A DNA stretch of 11,840 bases. Source: Gammaproteobacteria bacterium (GTDB lineage: Bacteria > Pseudomonadota > Gammaproteobacteria > Arenicellales > Arenicellaceae). This document shows positions 7,025 through 11,840 of the stretch, in pieces (the stretch's first letter is position 1; the number at the start of each line of letters is the position of its first letter). The notes beneath the pieces were generated by a model. It saw nothing but the letters and a program-made list of their open reading frames with translations. It did not search any database and was not told where the DNA came from. The stretch lies in assembly GCA_003485905.1 (NCBI GenBank), contig DNHK01000273.1, positions 1 to 11,840 on the forward strand, written 5' to 3'. The position numbers were made by a program, and so were the translations under genes.

Positions 7025-7046
7025 AGAGTCTACTTTAAGTAACTCT
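7025..7046 (-). promoter_or_regulatory. Hairpin with short U-run between infB and rbfA
   Basis: On the minus strand AGAGTTACT pairs with AGTA-G-ACTCT around a TAA loop (9 pairs with one bulged G), followed by TTTTC. It begins directly after the infB stop codon. The U-run is short and the stem AT-rich, so it would be at most a partial terminator or a processing/stability element reducing expression of rbfA-truB relative to infB. Confidence 0.35.
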
Positions 7047-9641
7047 CTACTCTAGCGTAGCTTCGTGCTCAGTTTCTTCGAACATCTCAAACTGGTCACC
7101 CACTTTTATATCATTGTAATTAACAATACCAATACCGCACTCAGTACCCGCTTTTACTTCAGAAACATCATCTTTAAAACGTCTCAAAGAATCAATCTTA
7201 CCCTCAAAAATGACCACATCATCGCGTAATACTCGCACCTTTGCATTACGGCGTGCCGCTCCTTCGGTAACAAAGCAACCAGCAATAGATCCTATTTTTG
7301 GCGCTCGAAAAACGTCTTTTACTTCGACATAACCAATAATATTTTCTCTAATAATTGGCGCAAGCATCCCGACCATCGCCGTTTTGATATCATCAACCAC
7401 ATCATATATAACGCTGTAGTATCGAATTTCTACGTTTTCCGCCTCAGACAATTTACGCGCTGTAGCATCTGCACGGACATTAAAACCAATCATCAACGCA
7501 CTCGATGCCATTGCCAAATTAACGTCTGATTCATTGATACCACCAACCAATCCATGTACGACGTTAACGCGAACTTGCTCGGTAGATAATTTTTGCAGCG
7601 ATTCCGACAGAGCTTCTAATGAGCCCTGCACATCAGACTTAATGAGTACATTAACCGTCTGCAGGTCACCTTCACCCATTTGTTGGAACATGTTTTCCAA
7701 CTTAGCGGCTTGTTGACGTGCCATTCGAGTTTCACGATGTTGTTGCTGACGAAACTCAGCTACTTCGCGGGCTTTACGTTCATCACTAACAACAAGTACA
7801 TCATCGCCAGCCAAAGGTACCCCTGCCAACCCCTGGATTTCGACCGGCGTCGAAGGTCCAGCAGATTTTAGAGACTTCCCCGCATAGTCGCTAATTGCCC
7901 GTACGCGAGCTGTTTCTCGTCCAGCCAACAAAGTATCGCCAGATTGTAACTGCCCTTGTTGAACCAATATCGTAGCTACTGCGCCACGGCCTCGATCCAA
8001 ACGCGCCTCAATAACAACTCCAGTTGCCGGGCCATCTGGGCGAGCAGTCAACTCCATAATTTCGGCCTGCAATATGATCGCATCCAACAGCGCATCAACG
8101 CCTTCTCCAGTCTCCGCAGACACTGGCAGTATCATTACATCACCACCCCAGTCTTCAGGAATAACTTCTTGAGCAGATAGTTCTTGTTTCACTCGTTCTT
8201 GATCCGACTCCTCTTTATCCATCTTATTGATAGCCACTAACATTGGCACACCAGCCGATTTAGTATGCTTGATGGCTTCGATAGTCTGTGGTTTAACTCC
8301 GTCATCCCCGGCAACAACCAAAATCACAATATCGGTTGCTTGAGCTCCCCTCAAACGCATCGAACTAAATGCTTCGTGGCCAGGTGTATCCAGAAAAGTA
8401 ATTAATCCCTTGTCAGTCTCGACTTGATAAGCCCCAATATGTTGGGTTATTCCACCTGCTTCCCCAGCAGCGACTCGCGACTTGCGAATGTAGTCGAGTA
8501 AAGATGTTTTACCATGGTCAACATGGCCCATGATCGTCACAACCGGGCAACGAGGTTGCAAGTTGCTATCATCAACTTCAGGTTCTTCGGCTTGCAAAAA
8601 TGCTTCAGGATCACTTGCTTCAGCCACTACCGCTTCATGCCCCATCTCTTCTACAATCAGCATCGCTGTGTCTTGGTCAAGGGTCTGATTAATGGTCACC
8701 ATGGTGCCCATTTGCATCAATACCTTTACTACCTCTGTGCCCTTAACAGACATCGCTGCGGCTAAATCACCAACTCCAATGGTTTCAGGTACTTCAACTG
8801 TATGAATAACCGGTGCAGTTGGCTTTTCAAAAGTATGTTTCTCGGTTTCGCTACTGACAATTCTCCGAGTGCGCGCTCGATCTTGACGCTTTTTACGAGC
8901 GTGAGACACGTGTAATTCAGCCCGACCACCGCGATTACCTTTTTTCTTTTCTTTACGAGTATTGGCTGGCGAAGCTGGTTTGGCATCGGTTTTTTTAGCT
9001 TCAGCCGGGGCCCGAGCTGGCGCTGGCTTAACTTCAGATTTAGATTCTTCCTCAGCCACTTTAACTGCTGGCTTATCAGTCGAAGCTTCTACTGCTACAG
9101 CATCATCATCGGCTTCTGTTTCTGTTTCTTCAACAACTTCTTCTTGCTTGGCGGCGGCCTCAACCGCAGCCTGCTCGGCTTCCTGTTGTTCTTTTAACGC
9201 AGCTTCTTCAGCTTCACGCTCTTTGCGTTCTTTCTCATCTTGCTCACGCTTAATCGCTTCTTCAGCTTCGCGCTTAACAGCTTCCTCTGCAGCTCGTTCT
9301 GCCTCTACCGCAGCAACACGATCTTCCTCTTGTTTCTCAATTACTTCCCTAGCAACAAAGGTACGACGCTTACGAACTTCAACTTGAACAGTACGTGTAG
9401 TACCGGTACGCGACTTCTGTCGAATCTCACTAGTAGTTTTACGTTTAAGTGTGATTTTCCCACTATCTTTTGTTTGAACGATGTCTCCCCGAAGATGCGT
9501 AAGCAAGGAACGCTTCTCTTCGTCTGACATATTATCGGTAACGTTTTTGCCCTTCACACCTGCTTCCGCCAATTGCGAAATTAGCTTTTCCGGCTCAACA
9601 CCGATCTGCTTGGCAAATTCTTTAATACTTATAGTAGACAT
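7047..9641 (-). CDS. infB: Translation initiation factor IF-2
   Basis: IF2 is the GTPase that brings formyl-Met-tRNA to the 30S subunit and promotes 50S joining. The 864-residue protein has a small N-terminal IF2_N domain (about 1-50), a basic IF2-associated stretch (about 55-100) and a long highly charged Glu/Ala/Lys linker (about 100-235). A second IF2_N domain follows (about 280-335). The G domain has GHVDHGKT (372-379), DTPGHEAF (418-425) and NKMD (472-475). Domains II, III and the tRNA-binding C-terminal barrel fill the rest to [17 protein letters not shown]. It follows nusA by 24 bases; the Shine-Dalgarno is weak (GGGG about 8 bases before the ATG), so coupling with nusA is likely. E. 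coli makes shorter IF2 forms from internal starts; I did not identify a convincing one here. Confidence 0.98.
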   Translation of the reverse strand: MSTISIKEFAKQIGVEPEKLISQLAEAGVKGKNVTDNMSDEEKRSLLTHLRGDIVQTKDSGKITLKRKTTSEIRQKSRTGTTRTVQVEVRKRRTFVAREVIEKQEEDRVAAVEAERAAEEAVKREAEEAIKREQDEKERKEREAEEAALKEQQEAEQAAVEAAAKQEEVVEETETEADDDAVAVEASTDKPAVKVAEEESKSEVKPAPARAPAEAKKTDAKPASPANTRKEKKKGNRGGRAELHVSHARKKRQDRARTRRIVSSETEKHTFEKPTAPVIHTVEVPETIGVGDLAAAMSVKGTEVVKVLMQMGTMVTINQTLDQDTAMLIVEEMGHEAVVAEASDPEAFLQAEEPEVDDSNLQPRCPVVTIMGHVDHGKTSLLDYIRKSRVAAGEAGGITQHIGAYQVETDKGLITFLDTPGHEAFSSMRLRGAQATDIVILVVAGDDGVKPQTIEAIKHTKSAGVPMLVAINKMDKEESDQERVKQELSAQEVIPEDWGGDVMILPVSAETGEGVDALLDAIILQAEIMELTARPDGPATGVVIEARLDRGRGAVATILVQQGQLQSGDTLLAGRETARVRAISDYAGKSLKSAGPSTPVEIQGLAGVPLAGDDVLVVSDERKAREVAEFRQQQHRETRMARQQAAKLENMFQQMGEGDLQTVNVLIKSDVQGSLEALSESLQKLSTEQVRVNVVHGLVGGINESDVNLAMASSALMIGFNVRADATARKLSEAENVEIRYYSVIYDVVDDIKTAMVGMLAPIIRENIIGYVEVKDVFRAPKIGSIAGCFVTEGAARRNAKVRVLRDDVVIFEGKIDSLRRFKDDVSEVKAGTECGIGIVNYNDIKVGDQFEMFEETEHEATLE

Positions 9642-9665
9642 ATATACGCCCCGGGAATTGTTAGT

Positions 9666-11165
9666 TTACTCGCCTTCCGCTTCGGCAAACCAAGGTGCTC
9701 GAGCAGTCATAATCAGCGTTTCTGCACGTTCACGATCGATACCTTCAAAATCAATAATTTCATCAACTGCACACTCAGCGAGATCTTCCATAGTGGTAAT
9801 CCCTTCGCTTGCCAACAAATGAGCGGTATATTCATCCATACCGTCCATTGTGAGTAAATCCTCTGCTGGCTTTGCAGCTTTTAACAGCTCTTCACGCAAA
9901 ATAGCCTGAGTGACTAAGGCATCCTCTGCACGCTTGCGCAATTCATCAACCAAGTCTTCGTCAAACTCCTCGATCGCCAATACTTCTGCCTTTGGAACAT
10001 AAGCAAGTTCTTCAAGCGTAAAAAAGCCTTCTTGAATCAGAATTGCAGCGACATCTTTATCGATATCAAGTTTCTTCATCAGGTCTTCAAGCATCTCTTG
10101 AGACTCGTTCGCAACCTTCTCATCAGCCTGATCCGCCGTAAGAATATTGATTTCCCAACCGGTTACTTCAGACGCCAAGCGCACATTCTGGCCACCACGA
10201 CCTATTGCTTGAGAAAGTTGGCTTTCATCGACAACTACGTCCATCAAGTGGTTATCTTCATCCACCAAAATCGATTCCACTTCCGCCGGTGACAATGCAT
10301 TAATCACAAATTGGGCTGGATCATCTGCCCACTTAGTAATATCAACGCGCTCGCCGGCGATCTCGTTCGATACACTCTGAACTCTGGAACCTCTAATACC
10401 TACACAGGCTCCGACCGGATCAATCTTGGAATCATTAGAACGTACGGCGATTTTAGCGCGCAAACCCGGATCTCGGGCAGCACTAAGTATTTCGATAACT
10501 CCATTTCCTGCTTCAGGAACTTCCAACTGAAACAGCTGAAGCACTAGATCTGAACTAATTCGATCAAGTACGATTTGTGGCCCACGAGTTACTTCACGAA
10601 GTTCCAACAAGATACAACGGATTCGGTCTCCGATTCTCAAGCCTTCTCGAGGAATCATTTTGGCCTTAGGTAGTAAAGCTTCGACACCACCTAAATCAAT
10701 AATCGCATCGCCACGCTCCATGCGCTTAACTACTCCAGAAATCATCTCACCAATACGAGGCTCATACTCCAGTGATATGCGCTCACGCTCTGCTTCACGC
10801 ACTTTCTGCATAATAACTTGCTTAGCTGCCTGTGCCGCTATACGTCCAAACTCAACCTTTTCCAACGGTTCTTCAATAAAACCACCAACTTCAATATTAG
10901 GCTCTTTCTCCTTGGCATCTTTCAAATAAATCTGGCGATCTAGAACGATTTCCTCTTCTTCGTCATCAGCAATCACTTCCCATTGTCGAAAGCTTTCATA
11001 TTCGCCGGTGGTTTGTTCAATTGCCACACGAACGCCAATATCTTCGCGATTACGTTTGCGGGTCGCCGTTGAAAGCGCTGCTTCAATTGCTTCGAAGATG
11101 ACTTGTTTGTCGACGTTTTTCTCACTAGAGAGAACTTCCGCCATTAATAATATTTCGTTTGCCAT
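9666..11165 (-). CDS. nusA: Transcription termination/antitermination factor NusA
   Basis: NusA binds RNA polymerase and modulates pausing, intrinsic and Rho-dependent termination and antitermination. The 499 residues match the E. coli length (495). Domains in order: RNA polymerase-binding N-terminal domain (about 1-130), S1 domain (about 137-201), KH1 (about 205-280, GIRG at 256-259), KH2 (about 285-345, GRGG at 322-325) and two acidic C-terminal repeats (about 365-425 and 438-490). The RIDPVGACVG-like block is present as KIDPVGACVGIRGSRVQSVSNE. The acidic repeats are typical of gammaproteobacterial NusA. A GAGG Shine-Dalgarno lies 7 bases before the ATG. rimP ends 30 bases upstream, with a hairpin over its stop codon. 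NusA is known to regulate its own operon in E. coli, and the leader hairpins upstream of rimP are candidate sites. Confidence 0.98.
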   Translation of the reverse strand: MANEILLMAEVLSSEKNVDKQVIFEAIEAALSTATRKRNREDIGVRVAIEQTTGEYESFRQWEVIADDEEEEIVLDRQIYLKDAKEKEPNIEVGGFIEEPLEKVEFGRIAAQAAKQVIMQKVREAERERISLEYEPRIGEMISGVVKRMERGDAIIDLGGVEALLPKAKMIPREGLRIGDRIRCILLELREVTRGPQIVLDRISSDLVLQLFQLEVPEAGNGVIEILSAARDPGLRAKIAVRSNDSKIDPVGACVGIRGSRVQSVSNEIAGERVDITKWADDPAQFVINALSPAEVESILVDEDNHLMDVVVDESQLSQAIGRGGQNVRLASEVTGWEINILTADQADEKVANESQEMLEDLMKKLDIDKDVAAILIQEGFFTLEELAYVPKAEVLAIEEFDEDLVDELRKRAEDALVTQAILREELLKAAKPAEDLLTMDGMDEYTAHLLASEGITTMEDLAECAVDEIIDFEGIDRERAETLIMTARAPWFAEAEGE

Positions 11166-11190
11166 TGCAAAACCTCTTTATATACCTTTG

Positions 11191-11210
11191 CCTAGCTAAT
11201 CGTAGCTAGG
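11191..11210 (-). promoter_or_regulatory. Perfect hairpin spanning the rimP stop codon and the nusA leader
   Basis: CCTAGCTA (11191-11198) and TAGCTAGG (11203-11210) are perfect 8-base arms around a 4-base loop, overlapping the last codons of rimP. It is followed on the minus strand by CAAAGG, not by a T-run, so it is not an intrinsic terminator. It ends about 15 bases before the nusA Shine-Dalgarno. It may pause polymerase, mark an RNA processing site or influence translational coupling of rimP to nusA; that role is inferred. Confidence 0.5.
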
Positions 11211-11651
11211 CACCACTCTTGCCTTATCCATATCATTATAGTTAAGACTAAATTTTTCGCCTTCGACTTCCACTACAACCGAATCTTCATTTGCAGCTAA
11301 CAGCTCGCCAGTAAAACGACGCAGATTATCCTGAGAAACCTTTAACCGTAAACGAACACTTTCACCTACTGCCGCCTTAAAATGCTCGGGCTTAACCAGC
11401 GGCCTATCTGTACCGGGCGACGACACTTCTAAATCATAAGCACCAGAGACCGGCTCATCAATATCCAGAATCGCACTGAATTGATGGCTGGCCTTCGCGC
11501 AATCAGCGACACCTACTCCGTCGGGACCATCAATATAGACCCGAAGCGTTGGTCGTTCCCGGCCCAGTATCTGCACGGCAACAACCTCAAAACCCAACGC
11601 CGCAGCGCCGGGTTCCAACAAGTCATGGAGGTGCTCAACGGTCAATGCCAT
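11196..11651 (-). CDS. rimP: Ribosome maturation factor RimP
   Basis: RimP binds 30S precursors and helps load S12 and other proteins during early assembly. The 151-residue protein MALTVEHLHDLLEPGAAALGFEVVAVQIL has the usual length. It shows the conserved RVYIDGPDGVGVADCAKASHQFSAILDIDEP (about 37-67) and YDLEVSSPGTDRPL (about 72-85) blocks of the N-terminal domain, then an Sm-like C-terminal domain. The frame stays open to 11714, but I chose the ATG at 11651-11649. It aligns with the E. coli start, and the upstream codons would run into the leader terminator hairpin. GGAGG at 11669-11665 is a strong Shine-Dalgarno at a slightly long spacing of 13 bases. It is the first gene of the nusA-infB operon. 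Confidence 0.95.
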   Translation of the reverse strand: MALTVEHLHDLLEPGAAALGFEVVAVQILGRERPTLRVYIDGPDGVGVADCAKASHQFSAILDIDEPVSGAYDLEVSSPGTDRPLVKPEHFKAAVGESVRLRLKVSQDNLRRFTGELLAANEDSVVVEVEGEKFSLNYNDMDKARVVPSYD

Positions 11652-11689
11652 CAGTCTTGCTACGCCTCCAATACTGTTTCGTTTCACCA

Positions 11690-11715
11690 ATAAAAAAGTG
11701 GGCCTGAAGCCCACT
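11690..11715 (-). terminator. rimP-leader attenuator-type hairpin
   Basis: On the minus strand AGTGGGC (11715-11709) and GCCCACT (11703-11697) pair perfectly around a 5-base loop and run straight into TTTTTTATT, 39 bases before the rimP start. This matches the described gammaproteobacterial rimP leader, a GGGC...GCCC hairpin with a U-run presumed to attenuate the operon. Because rimP, nusA and infB must be expressed through it, it is more likely a conditional attenuator than a full stop. Confidence 0.8.
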
Positions 11716-11741
11716 CTTACGAATACTTGCTGTAAGAACAG

Positions 11742-11762
11742 AAAACCCCGCCATTAGCGGGG
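11742..11762 (-). terminator. Rho-independent terminator-like hairpin downstream of the tRNA
   Basis: On the minus strand CCCCGC (11762-11757) pairs with GCGGGG (11751-11746) around TAATG and is followed by TTTTC. It lies 56 bases after the tRNA 3' end and 26 bases before the second hairpin. It probably trims or ends the tRNA transcript, with some read-through into rimP. I found no convincing promoter between it and rimP. The rest of 11716-11818 shows nothing else I can support. Confidence 0.7.
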
Positions 11763-11818
11763 ATCGCTGTTACATTTTAGTGGCGGTTTTATTAGAAATA
11801 CACACCTCAAAAATGCCT

Positions 11819-11840
11819 TGGTAGCGGGGGCAGGATTTGA
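11819..11840 (-). tRNA. 3' end of a tRNA, probably initiator tRNA-Met, cut by window edge
   Basis: Read on the minus strand, the last 22 bases are most of a T-loop (TCAAAT), the T-stem 3' strand CCTGC, an acceptor 3' strand CCCCGCT, discriminator A and an encoded CCA. The TTCAAATCC-type T-loop and the CCCCCGC acceptor resemble bacterial initiator tRNA-Met, and metY lies exactly here, upstream of rimP, in E. coli. The anticodon is outside the window, so the identity rests on this resemblance and on gene order. Position 72 is T instead of the A seen in E. coli. Confidence 0.75.

Noticed and set aside
8962..9387. Plus-strand Ser/Ala-rich open frame of 141 codons
   Set aside because: It is the antisense of the Glu/Ala/Lys-rich IF2 linker; its low-complexity composition is a by-product of that codon usage.
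11652..11714. Upstream extension of the rimP reading frame by 21 residues
   Set aside because: It would translate through the leader terminator hairpin and U-run and does not match the family N-terminus.
1..11840. Search for CRISPR arrays, insertion sequences, integrases, toxin-antitoxin or defence genes
   Set aside because: No regularly spaced repeats, transposase or integrase motifs or other such genes were seen; all sizeable frames are explained by housekeeping or metabolic genes.

Overview
The window is an ordinary housekeeping stretch of a gammaproteobacterial chromosome with moderate GC content, interrupted by a small accessory block. The order (initiator-type tRNA)-rimP-nusA-infB-rbfA-truB ... 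rpsO-pnp and the protein sequences (NusA with two C-terminal acidic repeats, an 864-residue IF2 with a long charged linker, an 89-residue S15) point to Gammaproteobacteria. I cannot name the genus from sequence alone.

Layout. Bases 1-1181 (minus) hold the 5' two thirds or less of pnp, cut by the window edge, with rpsO only 21 bases upstream of it. Bases 1473-2023 are a 551-base non-coding divergent region. It contains a structured rpsO leader and a stringent-type rpsO promoter (minus), and a cluster of inverted repeats around a candidate promoter for the plus-strand genes. Bases 2024-5521 (plus) carry three metabolic genes: an MBL-fold/rhodanese fusion, a zinc-less MDR oxidoreductase with a signal peptide, and a class V (alanine/serine-glyoxylate type) aminotransferase. 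A bidirectional terminator at about 5578-5613 separates the aminotransferase from the convergent truB. Bases 5633-11651 (minus) are truB, rbfA, infB, nusA and rimP, read as one operon from right to left. Upstream of rimP lie two terminator-like hairpins, the nearer matching the known rimP-leader attenuator pattern. The 3' end of a tRNA, probably initiator tRNA-Met, sits at the right edge.

How it works together. The minus-strand genes serve transcription elongation/termination (NusA), translation initiation (IF2, initiator tRNA), 30S maturation (RimP, RbfA, S15), tRNA modification (TruB) and RNA decay (PNPase). In Escherichia coli truB is followed directly by rpsO and pnp. Here the plus-strand trio lies between them in the opposite orientation, so rpsO-pnp must run from its own promoter. 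The trio has no obvious link to ribosome biogenesis. Its first gene suggests persulfide/sulfane-sulfur metabolism; the roles of the other two are known only at family level.

I found no mobile element, CRISPR array or clear new defence or biosynthetic system. The most interesting points are the split of the operon, the exported-looking MDR enzyme, the operator-like repeats before the MBL-rhodanese gene, the very short rpsO-pnp spacer, and the hairpins in the rimP-nusA region.
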